Source: Xanthoparmelia taractica (Eukaryota; Ascomycota; Lecanoromycetes; Lecanorales; Parmeliaceae). Taken from it: a DNA stretch of 64,000 nt. The stretch covers positions 1-64,000 of the forward strand of contig JANQBS010000211.1 of NCBI GenBank assembly GCA_033085395.1, given 5' to 3'. Below the pieces are notes generated by a model. It made no database searches. It was given only the letters and a program-made list of their open reading frames with translations, and was not told the DNA's origin. Within the stretch, counting starts at the first letter, position 1; every line of letters begins with the position of its first letter. Positions 22,197 to 34,510 of this stretch are shown here, piece after piece. The position numbers were made by a program, and so were the translations under genes.

Positions 22197-25100
22197 TTAT
22201 CCCAAGACCGCGCTATCCATGTCCAACTCGAGCGAGTAATCAGCCAAATCTCCCCTCTCCAGCCTAGCTATGATGAACGCATCTTCAAATCCAGCGAATA
22301 TGCTTTCGGCAACACTCAATGCTAGGAGGACAAGGCGGCCCTGGTTGATGTTCGGGATGGAGGCGGTGAGTTTTGGTTTTCCGCTGACTGAGGGCTCTGC
22401 TGCATTCTCTTGGGAAGGGGGCAGAGCGTCTGGTTCTTGAGTTAGAGAGAGCGTCCCGTAAGAGGTGGCCTCCTCTGCAGATGTGGCTTCTGCGGCCGTC
22501 GGTTGCTGAGCTTCCTTGAGATGGTGAGAGACAGTCCACTCTTGGAACTCCTGGACTCTCGGGAATGGCGTTGTCGCTCTGCGTTTCAGAGAAGAGTTCT
22601 CGAAAGGATCTCCGGTGTCAAGTTTTGGTGAGGTGATCCTTCGTTTCAGATCGCGATGTCCCTCCAGTAGCTCCGCCGTAACCCTTTTGGTATTGCAGAT
22701 TTTATCCAGGGAGGCCTCATCCTGGGCGCCTTTGAGGTTCGAGAATGCTGCAGTCCCGACGGTTGGGGAATGAAGTTCTCTGATGACAGTGTTGTCGTCA
22801 ACAACCGGACTGTACTCTCCAGGAGCAGCTACTGCTTTTTGGACAACGTTTAGCGTAGACAAAGACCTCAGACCTTGTGGCATGTTGGGACGTCTATTGG
22901 CAAGTGCTCCGATAGGCTTGGTAGTAGCCGCATGACCTTCATCTGCGATTTGCTCATCTTTCAGCAGTAGTGTCTCGGCTGGTGTTTCTTGCAAGCTTGC
23001 TGGTGCAGTGTCTGCGGCGTCCACCCCATCGTTGAAAGTCCCATTCGATACGACTTCACTTATAGATTCGTAGAGCTCGGCTTTCAGGTTTGGATTCCTT
23101 TCCCGCAAGCTTTGATCCGGCTCCGTTCCTGTCTCACTTAAAGTGTCGATTGATGGACACTTTTCTAGGAGTCCATGAAACCATTCATCCGCAAGACGCC
23201 GATCAGGTTGAAAGACATGATGGTTTAAACAGACCTGGTCATACTCCTTTTTCAAGACTTGGATGTATTCATGACCTGAACAGTGGAATTCGTCATTGTC
23301 TTTGAGGACATTGTGAATCCGATGGTAGTCCGAGACTTTCTTAGAGAGAGCTGCGCAATCCTCTCTCTGCTCATCAAACTCAAGTCCTCTTTCCTCAATA
23401 CTCTGCTCAAGGACCCTTCCTTCCTCAAGCAATTTAAGAAGCTGTTGACAGGGACGTTTCCTGAACTTGTAGAGACCATCCTCGTTGAACTTAGATTCCC
23501 AGGCCCGTACTCCTTGCGTTTGGTATCTGCCCAAGTTAGAACGGACGTGAAGAAGCCGAAGATGCGAAAGAGGTATTGGACTTTGATTTCATCGATGATG
23601 GGTAGTATTACTTGTCTCAATGGCTCGATTTGCATCTCGAGCTGCTCCAGCTGTCTGACCCCTTCAGGAGCGCTGTTTGGAACTTTCCAGCCGTTCTTGT
23701 AGTTCTCGTGACATTTTTTGCACAAGTACAGATTGTGACACTGGCTACAGATGCAAAAGTCCCCACGAGTGAGAGTCATATTGCAGATGTTGCAATAAAG
23801 ATTGAGTTGAAGGTCTGCCAGCTCCGCAGGGAATGAAAGCTCCATATACAGATATTTGATAGTCTGATAGCTTTCTGTATCTCTCAAGTATAGAAAGCTG
23901 TTGGCCAGAACACTGAGCTTCAAGAGTCGGGTCATTTCAATTTCCGTAGTGAGGGGTTTGCCAAGCGAGAGCAAAGACTCTAGTTCATCTCGAATATTGC
24001 GCCAAAGAATCGCTCGGCGATCTGCTAGATCTGGCGCAACGTATTGTATTTCGTCATGCTTGGTAGCCTCGAATGACGCTGGATGTGTCCATGCATAATC
24101 GAGCGCTGAGTTTCCGTAACAGTCTCGTGAGAACACATTTGCGCCAAGGCCGACGAGTCTCCGAATGATTTGAGGTCTACGCATTGCCGCCGCATGATGA
24201 AGTGGGGTCATCTTGGTGTGCTTCGCACAGGTATGGATGTTTGCCTCGTGCTGGAGCAGAATATCTGCAAAGCGAATGTAGCCCCCTTCACATGCGGTGC
24301 CTAACGGTGTCCAGTAGCAAGCATCAACGCCATCCACATTGAGCCCTAGACTCAGTAATGGCTCTACTAGGGCGTGTCGACCTTCCATCGCTGCTATGAA
24401 CAAAGCACTTCTCCCGATCCGGTCGACCGAACCTGCCTTCGCGCCAGCATTTAGCAACTTGGCGAGCATCTCCAGATTACCCTCTTCGGCGGCAGCATGA
24501 ACACAGGTCGTGCCTATCTTATTCTGGTCGCGAATGCCATCTACCCCATGGCTGGAAAACAAGTCGATGAGTTTCAAATTATTGGAAAAGACAGCCTCAA
24601 GGAACGGCGTATCGCCAAATTTAGAAACGGTGTATACGTCACAATGTCGGTCTAGGAGGAGTTTCACCAGGTCGTGGTTCCCATTTCGAGCTGCTCCATG
24701 AAGCAGTGTCCTACGCTCACCATCCACTGTATGTATATTTGCATCCTTGCTGATGAGGAGTTGTGCGATTCCAGTGTGGTTCATTCGCACGGCATTCATC
24801 AGGGGGGTCGACTGACCATCATCTCCCAACTCGAGCTTAACATTCCGATCCAACAATAAACGGACAATATTCTCATGTCCGCTCAGCGCACTTATACTTA
24901 GTACGGTTCGGCCAATATAGCCTTGGGCATTCATATTGGCATCGGAAAGGAGCATTTCAACGACATGGACATGGCCGTCCCAAGCAGCATAATGTAGGGG
25001 TAAGTTCTTGCTGGAATCTAGTATGTCTGGTTGGGCTCCTCTCTCTAGGAGCAGTCGAACAGTTGACAAATGGCCAGCAGCGGCAGCTAAATGCAAAGCG

Positions 25101-28100
25101 GTCTTACCATCTTGGTCTTGAGCGTTCGCATCAAGGTGCGTCACAGCCGTAACGAGTTGCTCCACAAAGTCTTTGTGTCCTTTTCTAGCAGCGAAATGAA
25201 GTGCTCGGTGTCCGTGACTATTGGGCGCTTCTGCATCTGCGTGAGCGTCAATGAGAGGCTGTACAAGTTCTTTGTTACCCTCATTAGCTGCATAGTGCAG
25301 TACAGGTGAGTCGAACACGGCAGTCTTCATAGGGCTGAATTTGTGATCCAGAAGAAGCTTAGCCGTCTCTGTGTGGCCTTGAGTCACCGCCAGGTGTAAG
25401 GCTGTGTGTTTCGTGGTGTTTGGTAGATCCACACCCGCACCCTTGTCAAGGAGAAGTTTGCAAACCGTGGTAGCACCTGCGGAAGCCGCCGCATGCAGTG
25501 CTGTATTTTGAGACTCTTTCTCTTTCGCATCAATCTCAGGGTCTATGCTGAGTATAAACTCAACGAATTCAACGCCACTGTACTCCGCGGCAACATGCAG
25601 AACAGTCTTTTGCTCCTCCGACTGTGGATTTATCTCAGCCTTCAGATTCGCTAACAGCCGAGCGACTTTCAATGAATCGTGAAATGCAGCAAGATGCATC
25701 GGCCGAAAGCCTCCCATGCAGGTAGACTCCAACGGAGCTCCATAGTTATGTAGCTCGCTCAAGATTACATCGTGATCATGCTCTGCTGCCAGATGGAGCG
25801 GTGTCTGATTCCAATATTTCTCGCCTGTCGCTTGCAATCGAGGCTTTCTTTCAAGGAGCGTCTTGACAGCCTCCAGATTCCCAGTGTCCACTGCAGTGTG
25901 TAGCGCACTCACTCCATCGTCATCTTGAGCATCAAGGTCCGTGCCATTTTGAAGGAGTGGCAAAATCAGATTCTGATGACATTCTCCTAGTGCGATCATG
26001 AGTGGATTCTTCCCTTCAGCGTCTTTGACATTGACATCAGCCTTTGCTTCCAAGAGTCTGTTGACAGCCCATTCGTTGCCCTGCGCAGCGGCCTCCGCAA
26101 GCGGTGTTCGCCTTTTGCTCGAGGTCACAGAATTGACATCATATCCATTTGATATCAGTCGCTCAAGGACATCGTTCCAATCGAAGATGACGGCATAATG
26201 ATATGCTGAATATCGAGCCGTTATGGGCCCAGTCTCCAGACCAGTATTTTCCTCCTCCTCAAGGAGCCACAAGCACATGGCTCGCTCCACCTCCATTAAG
26301 GCATAGTCTATCGGCAACAGACCAAAGCCGTCGATCTGGCGCTTGAGAGCTCTCAACTCAGAGCGCGCGTTTGCGAATGTTGATAGCCCGAAGTAGGCAA
26401 GTACGTGCAATGGACTGGACGATCCCGGAAATGGGTAAACGTTGTCTTCAGCCATGATCACCTGCATGGAAAGGTTTCTTGCATTTTCATTGTCAATGAA
26501 CCTCCATACCAGATCAACAGGCGCATCTTCGGCCGATAACGCAACATGAGAACCCCAGTTCTTAGCAGCGTACTGCAGGAAAGGATTTTCCCGCAATATC
26601 TGTGCAAGGTCATCGGCTGTTCGGACGGGACCTGTGCTGAATTGTTCAAAAAGAAGATAAGTAAGGCAAGCCTCTGCGAGAGTTCTTTCCGCGTGAAGCT
26701 GCAGCACTCGGTAGTCTTCAAGCTCGACCAAGGTGTTGTTACGCAGCCCAAGAAGATAGTCTCGAAGTGAGGTATGGACGAGATGGTAAATGTCATTGTG
26801 ATCAAAGTAAATTAGCTCGGCGCAAAAGGTGGTAAAGTCTCTTTCTGTCCCACCTCTATCGCTTGTCTTGGCCCCATGGCGAATGGAAAGCGCTTCAAGG
26901 AGCTCTCTGCGTGACAGCGGCCGCTTAGCGTTTGCAATCCAAAGCAATATCTTTAATGTCAAAGTCTTATCCCGTTCCTCCTCCTGGTTCGAAATCCGCT
27001 TTATATTTGCCTCATAAGCTTCTGTTAAACCTTTTGGTAGGGACTTGAGTCGATCGATGATTTCATTTTGTGATAGGCCTCCTCGCAATCGACCCACCAT
27101 GAGGCTAACGTAAAGGAACATGCCATCAGCTCTGTCTAACAACACAGTTTTCACAACTTCCAAAAGCTCAGTGTCCCAATCAGGGTCCATTGAGAGTTTG
27201 CTGGAAATGAAGATTGCAATATCATCTTTGTTGGCACCCTGGTCGACATGGAGCTGTGGATAGGCCATAAGTGCATTATGTAACGGCAGATGGCGAGGTA
27301 AATAGTCGCGACAGAAGACGATGACTCTCAACGTGCATGTTGTCTCGCGCAGCAGCAAAGGCAGGAATTTGAGAAATGCCTCTGGTTCTCGCAGTTCATC
27401 TAAGCCATCTACGATGATGAATGCTTGAACAAAGTCCGAGAGCATAGTCGGCAGCAGCTTCTCAACTTCATTGGCCCCAGGTCCTCGGTCCTGAATTACT
27501 AACAAAAATTAAGGTCAGTATTGCCCTGATGGTATTCTGGGAGTGACTAAACCCTTAAGGAGTCATATGATTTCAGAGAAAGCGGAGGCATATGACACCT
27601 AATGGTTAGAGAATTTACTCACAGCCTTCCTTGTCATACATCTGCTCTAGCTCATGGTGAAGCCGTGGGATCTGAACGCTGATCTGCTTGAGTAGCGTAG
27701 TTAGCAAATACAAGTAGCTCGAGCTTTCCGGGTTCGATGAGTCGCAGTAGAAACGTGAAACTGCCGTCTGGTCATTCTGGAGCGGTTTAAGTTCACCCCA
27801 AGTCAACGCCGCGAGAACTGATTTGCCGCAACCAGGCTTGCCTTTGACCCAGAGGAGATCAGAGTGAGCGGAGGTCTTCCAGTTTTAGTACGCTCCATGA
27901 TCTCGAAACCAGGTCCCAGTGCCCGTGGCGACAGAGGCTGACCTTTTATCGTCGATATATTGGAATTGCACCGAAGGCAGCCAGTTCATCACAAGCATTT
28001 TCTTAGCGTCTGATCAGGTCTCAGCTATCTCATTGAATATCCCAACTGCTTCTAGATGTACAGACCTCTTCTTGCTTGTTCTTCCCTTTCACTGGCACGC

Positions 28101-29317
28101 TTGCGCTCAGCTGCCCGCTGATCTAGATAACTGTGGCTTTAGCTTTGCCATTTCAAGACGACTTCTGGATCAAATGAGATGTCTTCAAAGCCGAAACTTG
28201 GTTCCGGCTCCTAGACCATACCCCATAACACTTTTTACGAAGGGGCCATGACATTTCTTGAAAAGGATAACTGACCAGCTTGCGCCTGCGCTTCACTTCT
28301 TCCCGCAAGTAACGAGTCTATGATGTCTTCGCGGGCTTGTCGATGAGCAGCACGTAGTTCTTGAGAGGCTGAAACCTGCGCTTGATAGGCTTGCAACTGT
28401 CGTGCCTGCATTTCCATTCTTCCAGCGGCCAATGGGTCCGTGATCTCTGTTTGATATTATCGTTATTACAATGCTGAGTTTATCAAAACCCAGTAGATTT
28501 ACCATAACCTTCTCGAGTCACAAAGCTGGGCTTGTACCTTGTAGCTATCAAGATGCTCATCGAAGTTGTCGACTATTTCGCCAAAGGTATCCGAAAAGCG
28601 TTCTATTAGGGATCTGCCAAGTACAACGAAGCCACTACGACGTTTTCCTTCCTCATCAACGTACAACTTCAAGGCTTTCTGACAGAAAGTGAGGATGTCA
28701 CCATAGATCAGCGCAAGCGCATCTTGAATTTTGTCGTCGTATTGGTAAATGCAGATGTCGAATTCCATGAGCAGGGCAGCCTTTGCACTCAGCTTCGAAA
28801 GCCACTTCATGATAAGCTGCTGATACGTATCAAAGTTGTCACTAATCTGCAGGAGTCCAATGATTCCTCCTATGACTAGGGAGGAAGGATATGGGTCCGC
28901 TTGGGATGCAGCCGATACCACGGGCATGGCCATGCCCAAGGTCTTACAGAAAGGCCTGAGCAAGTCATTGATCTTGCTTATTCGGCTCTCCTTCCGATGT
29001 TTGGTGCAGATGCGTTGGACAAGGCTAGAGAAGGATTCAACGCTCCCCGTGGCATACTTGAGGAAGGATTCCCGCTCCTTGGGATCAAGCTTCTGCACGT
29101 GAGCATGCCATGCCCTAGTGCTTGCATCCGTAGTGAAGCTAAAGAACCGTGAGTTATGCTTTGCGGTAGGACAGTGGGGCAAGATTTACATGGACTGAGG
29201 GACAGGTGAGCCAAGGTCGGATGTGTTAAGGGCAGCTGTAGTAGAGAGGCCAGCCACAGCACTTGGCGCTACCGTCTGAGCCAGCGAGGCATTGGGGTTG
29301 TGAGATGCCAGAGACAT
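22197..29317 (-). pseudogene. NACHT-ankyrin-ZZ STAND (NLR-like) gene, apparently inactivated
   Basis: Exons read on the minus strand: 29317-29190, 29138-28538, 28444-28276, 28110-28066, 28009-27623 and 27498-22197; all junctions keep frame. An intact protein would be about 2,200 aa. Order: a helical STAND N-terminal domain (about 45-240, DUF7708-like), a charged coiled linker (about 245-330), NACHT with Walker A GKPGCGKS (about 371-378) and Walker B FIIVDGLDEL (about 468). Then come about 21 ankyrin repeats, a ZZ-type zinc finger (CNIC...CSQC...CKKC) and a long Ser/Glu-rich tail. Two defects are visible: TAA at 27887-27885 inside a conserved stretch 14 codons before Walker A, and a 1-nt loss near 23503-23507 after KEYG, where the frame must shift to AWESKF. 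Intact relatives act as intracellular receptors that trigger regulated cell death in allorecognition. Read-through, an assembly error or a polymorphic null allele are alternatives to a fixed pseudogene. Confidence 0.8.
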
Positions 29318-30776
29318 TTTGCCTGTATCTCAGGTGGGAGCTGGCAGGAGAAGTCATACAGCTGCGCCTGGGACTGGCGCGGCATATAAGGCGAGGAAGC
29401 CATTGAGGCAGGGGACCTGAGGATGCTCTGAAGGTAAGCGCAAAGAAGATGGATGTGTTGGATGGCTTGATCTAGGCCGGGCTGACAATTGCGTTCTGTA
29501 GCTAAAGCGGTTAGCAGTTTCGGTATGGATACGAGAGAGAAAATCGATTGGCCAGGTAGGAAGGTGGCTGCTCCTTTTCTGGCAGATGGCTGACGGCCAA
29601 CTGAGCACGGTGTGATGCAGTTACTAAAGTACAAGGATGCTTGTGCAAAAAGAGCTTCCATTCTTCGCTAACACGATGATCACGTTTGATGCCAAAGTGA
29701 AGCTATCTGCGTACAAGATGAGTGAAGTAGAGACGCAAGAAGGATCACGCCTTCCCGTAAATTAGACCTGCGCAAAGGCGGATGCAGGGGCTGACAATCA
29801 CTCCGGGGCCAACCTTTAGGGCTGTTAACAAGTCAAAGAAATACATGCAGTCAGTCGAGCTCACCACTCAGCTGGCCCATACCACTGCTTTATATCAGAG
29901 TAGATCGTATAGTAGGTAGAGTAATTGTATGCTCTCGGAGATCTTACCTTAACGAGTAAGTTGAAGAATTTTATCATTCGCGACGGGAGCAGGGATGGCG
30001 GGGTAGACTAGCTGAAGGGGCGGGACCGTATAACTCTCAGTGCTGATAACAAGAGAGCGCTATAACTTCCATACCGTTCGCATAGATGTATAACTTATGA
30101 TCGCAGGTCTAGCAGTGCACCAGTGAGCATACACGCCCCCCCACCAAGTTCAGATACTCTCTCCAAGGGGCGCTGTGGGGCACAGGCTGCACCAAATGCC
30201 CATCACAGTCGATGCTCTCATAATACACAGCTGCGCCAGGGCACGCGCCTCTATGTGAGACTGGTACGTTGACCTCATCGGCGATTGATGCTCCATCAAT
30301 TGGGTGGCCAAATTTCCAGCAAGGGAAGATTGTAGCGAGCCGCCAGCCTTGCGGCGCATAGCATCTCATCACATTGTTCTACACGGCATTGAACAGGGCA
30401 GCGTTCTTATACTCAGCTTTCGGACTGTGTTGAAGAATGAGCGGAAGACCTCAGGATAATCAGCTCATCTAAATACTAGCCGTGACCCAATCTCTATGGG
30501 AGGAGCTATTCCATTCATTCCGCGAACACTCTCATAACATGGTAAATGTATTTCGCGCAGGCGACAGCCTTAAGTATTTACGCATTCACCCTCTCAAGCC
30601 TGTATTAACTGAATCGGATAATGCTTGAGGAAGGGCGTAATCAGATGCGGGGCAGATACTCTTAGCTATGTATGGCCTTGCCCATTTCTGACAAAGGAAT
30701 AGTTACTGGACGCCACCATGCACATGCATGACTAAGACTCAAAAAAGCCACGAGGGTTTTAACAATCCCATGTCGA
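29318..30776. other. intergenic between divergent genes
   Basis: This 1.46-kb stretch separates the NLR-like pseudogene and the transcription-factor-like gene, which are transcribed away from each other. Frames in it are short and without motifs. Promoters of both genes are expected here. Confidence 0.45.
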
Positions 30777-32719
30777 ATGTTCGGATATTTTTCTTTGCAA
30801 CATCGCCACAAGCCAAAACTTCCTAATAGACACATCGAAAGTGGCCTCTTACTGATGATGGAGTCTGTCACCGTAGCCCTGCCAAAGGGACTAATTATCA
30901 CCGTCCATAAAGGGTGGACTCCCTCAAGAAAACGTGGGAACGTCATCGAATCAGTACCTGCTGTAGGCCCACCGCGCTGTGAGCCACACATCTTCTCCAT
31001 CTCGTCTCAAAGAGGTAAAACCTCGGCCCCTAAACCTTCGGAAGAGGAAACGCCTGTCACGAGCCCAAATATTTCCGCCGCAAGGTCACGGGGGACAGGC
31101 CAGCGAATCGACTTTGTAAACAATGCTTCCGAGCCATTACATACCAAGGATGCCGCCGTACGAAGGCTTGTCCGTAGCCATGCCATGAAAGAAGTTGCTC
31201 GTGAAAGGCGAGAGCAAAAGAAGACGAAGCTTAAGGAGGTAGATACTGTTGGCGAGAAAGCTAGAGGAACAAATGAAGCGTTCTTTTCGTCAGAGCGACT
31301 GACGGAGAGGCTCTCAGGAGATGATGTTGTATCTGTGCCTCCTAGACGAGGTTCCAGTGTCCCTTGTGACTTGATTCGCCCGGAAATTGATTACTGCTTC
31401 ATGGACTATCTCAGCAAAAATCAAGCCAAGACACGTCGCCTCGCATCGCTCTACTTTCCGCAAGTCGGATCTGCCATGTTTCCCATGGAGTTCCACCTAG
31501 CCTACAACCCCCCAATGCAGCTTAGGACCCTCGATTCATCTTTCACCGATGATGTGGTTGTTCAATCTTTGTCCTATGCGGCGGCTGTCTGTACCACATT
31601 GGCGGAGGGGAAAAAATATAGTAGGGATATAGCGGCGCAGATGAGCCTGACAATTGGGATGATCAACAGTCTTTTGGACGGGGAAATGGGGTTGAATGAT
31701 GGGATGCTGGGGGCTGTAAGTCATTTGGCTATGGGTGAGGTGAGCGGTGCAAACCCTGAGAGGAATAAGACACGGCCACTGATTTTGGAACGCTGGGGAT
31801 AGGCGCTACGTGGGAACTTTAGCGATTGGGCTATCCATATGACTGGGCTCAAAAAAATGGTCGAGATGAGGGGTGGCATGCATAACATTCATTTCTACCT
31901 ACAGATGAAACTCTACCGGTAAGATATACAGAACCCTTTTTTTCGTCAACCGAGCATACTGAATTGTCATACTAAGTCCTCTTTAGCGCCGACCTCCTAG
32001 GCTCCGTTGACCAAATGAGCCGTCCATTCTTCCACTTCGACGGGTCCCACCGGCGTGCTATCCACACAAAACCCTATGCCTGGGCTCACGATACATTGCT
32101 CGATTCACCGACATCCCACGCTCCACTAAGAGCCCTTTTGCGACAACATGTCAACGTGTTAACGGAAATTTGTGAGTTTTCTGGAGTAATCGAGCAGACG
32201 CTCCTTACACCTGAAGCGAGACTGGGTCCGAAGGAGTTGATCGAAGCTTCGTTCTCCATTCAATATCAGCTGCTGTCCAGTGCGCCGTTGGAAGACCTAT
32301 CTGATGGCACTTTTGTCTATGAGAACGATGAGCTCGGCAAGGCTTTCCGGCTAGGGGCCATCATCTACATGAAGGAGATACTGCAGGAGTTTACGTTCTC
32401 GGCCACCGGCTCTAGGATACTGGTGTCGAAACTCAGGAAATCTCTTAACCTTGTCTTCACGAATGGAATCACACCAGTCTCGTCGTCACTCCTCCTGTGG
32501 CTGTTATTTATGGGTGGTGTGGCGAGCATCAAGAACGGCATGGACCGAACATTATTCGTCAGACATCTGATGAGGCTGCGTTATGATCTTGGGATCCACG
32601 AATGGGAAGAGGTGAAAGAGCGATTGCAGAATGTGCTATGGATTGGGAAGGTGCTCGACGAGACCGGTAAGGCGTTGTGGGAAGAGACACAGTTTACGAA
32701 TACAGTACTTGGTCGATAA
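30777..32719 (+). CDS. fungal transcription-factor-like protein (Fungal_trans_2 type, no zinc cluster)
   Basis: Exons 30777-31739, 31803-31918 and 31987-32719 give 603 aa; introns of 63 and 68 nt have clean GTGAGC/ATAG and GTAAGA/TTTAG borders. A disordered N-terminus leads to IDFVNNASEP and a basic stretch RSHAMKEVARERREQKKT (about 133-150). This is followed by a mostly helical region with the splice-restored EALRGNFSDWAIHMTGLKKMV and KLYRADLLGSVDQMSRPFF. That arrangement is typical of the many fungal proteins with a Fungal_trans_2-like domain but no Cys6 zinc cluster. They are probably nuclear regulators, although the DNA target is unknown. The start is uncertain: an in-frame ATGATG at 30855 is an alternative, and the extreme N-terminus looks poorly conserved. 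Confidence 0.75.
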
Positions 32720-32929
32720 CGTCTGTGCTGAATGTCATGACATCTCCAGGTGGTCGCGCTTCTCTTGGGTATTACATTTGAGTCAAACCAGTGTCGCTCT
32801 CAGCTTTTTACTCAACTTCGAGGAGGTTCTGGGCATCTGGGAGCAAATTTCATGACAGAATTTTAAAGGGCTGAACCTAGCGCTGCCTGTATTTCTTTCA
32901 GACGTTGGAGACTCGAACCCCACACATAC

Positions 32930-33265
32930 TCTCTCTTATACTGTTTTATTACATAGCCGCGATAAGATATAATCTCTGTGTAGAAATCTCTTCTATAAAG
33001 AATTCTGGGCTTTAGATAATTCTACATAAGCACGACGGAAATAGCTCAGTTTAAATATTTATCTAAATAGAGTCTCTTATTAGAAGTATTCGTAGAATAT
33101 CCTACTTCGTAAAGAGAGATTAACTATCGAGAAATATACTCAGCACAGTCTCTATATATCTCTTTACGAAGTCTTTAAGCCTACTCATAGATTTATAGAA
33201 GGATAGTATTCAATTTTATCACTACGAGATCCATTGATATCTTATAGACCTTCTTGACTGGACTT
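32930..33265. repeat. second AT-rich, RIP-like tract with inverted repeat
   Basis: About 330 bp rich in TA steps, starting just after a tRNA T-arm-like sequence at about 32899-32917. It contains an inverted repeat: ACTTCGTAAAGAGAGAT at 33104-33120 faces ATCTCTTTACGAAGT at 33158-33172. No coding potential is seen. It looks like a mutated, unidentifiable repeat. RIP is inferred from composition only. Confidence 0.5.
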
Positions 33266-33454
33266 GGTTTCGCCTTTTCAATGGGCTATTAGTCCCTAAC
33301 ACCACGTAGAGATGCCAGTCCTTGCTGGGGAGATTCAGGACTACTGTTGGCTTCAGCTGCCCTCGATTCTCCAATGTGTCTAGCCCCTTTGGGTTGATCT
33401 CGGCGCTGATCTTCTAGCCCATTGTACTCGGCTCAAATCGAATCCCAGAGCTTC

Positions 33455-34119
33455 CAACCCAACATGCTTCCTCCTCCTCTCTTATACCACCTCCACCAAC
33501 ATCCGTATCTCCCTCCCCTTACACCTTAAATTCCACACCCCCTCCCCCTCCTCCTCCCTCTCTCTTTCCCTAAAACCCCCCTGCACTCCCACTACCCCTC
33601 CCTTTCCCACTCCCCTAATTCCTCCCATCCTTCACACTCCCCCACACTCCTCGCACCCCTACCCATGAACTCACCCTTCTACCAGCAAACCACAGCCCCC
33701 CCCTCCCTCTCAGGCCGCTCCCTCGGCCATCTCGTCTCTGAGCTCAGCGCCACCCTTACGCCGCATATGCTTAAAGAGGGTTCTAGAGGAAAAAGGGGGG
33801 AAGAAGAAGCAGGAGGAGGAGGTCATTCGATGGGCGAGGAGCAGAGAGAGGGGTTTGGAGGGGGAGGGGGGGGGGGGAGGCAAAGAGGGTGAGGTGGAGG
33901 GGGAGGGCAGGGAGTGAGCTGAAGTGGGTTGAGGTGAGGTGTTCTGCGCGCGGTGGTGTTGATATGCATGATTTGCACGCGGCGTCGAGTGGTTATTGGC
34001 GAGCTGCGAGTCCAGCTTATGGTCGTGTTCTTGGCCAGCGGGACTACGCCGGGAGGAGGTACATATTTGCTGGTTATCATGATGTGATCATTCTTAGAGA
34101 GATGATACTCGAGAGATGA
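33455..34119 (+). pseudogene. low-complexity coding relic
   Basis: The plus strand is extremely C-rich at 33470-33720 and switches to extremely G-rich at 33780-33915. A protein-like stretch follows at about 33917-34119 (ELKWVEVRCSARGGVDM, then SPAYGRVLGQRDYAGRRYIF and YHDVIILREM) and reads like the conserved C-terminus of a real protein. Upstream frames are broken by stops and frame changes, and a homopolymeric G run at about 33859-33877 could itself have slipped. I do not recognise the family. It may be a dead gene or a real gene whose 5' exons I cannot define. Confidence 0.3.
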
Positions 34120-34510
34120 TACTCGAAGAGATGAGCACCTCGTGGATACCCGGTGAAGAGGTAAGAGATTGTTGGTGAGTTACAATTCTCTTTCTCGTAT
34201 CAGCACGTCGACAGAGTATTCTGTCCTGGCCCTCTCCTGGGAGTCAGTCTAGAATCTCAGTGTGTCTTAGGGGAACGTAATGCGTAAAAAATTGGCTATA
34301 CATGCGTTTCTACCTTTTGATTGACTGGATGAGGACTGAAAGTGCCGTCTGTATGGAATGCGCCAGTTCATTTCATCTATGCCATCAACAGGCTTGCTAC
34401 TAATACAATGCCAAACAGTAACATCTTGATTAATCCCATCGGATTACCTTTTATCTTTCCCGTCATTCTCTAACGCCGTACTTAGGATACGTCCAGATCG
34501 CTTCTCTATC

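Noticed and set aside
23485..23510. A tiny intron (about 20-21 nt) as the explanation for the NLR frame change
   Set aside because: GTACGG...CTAAG and GTCCGT...GGCAG are far below the minimum fungal intron size. The former would also delete conserved residues. A 1-nt loss explains the change more simply.
32895..32922. tRNA gene on the minus strand (T-arm-like TGGGGTTCGAGTCTCCA)
   Set aside because: The T-arm pairs well, but no matching acceptor strand, D-arm or anticodon arm is found upstream. At most it is a tRNA-derived fragment.
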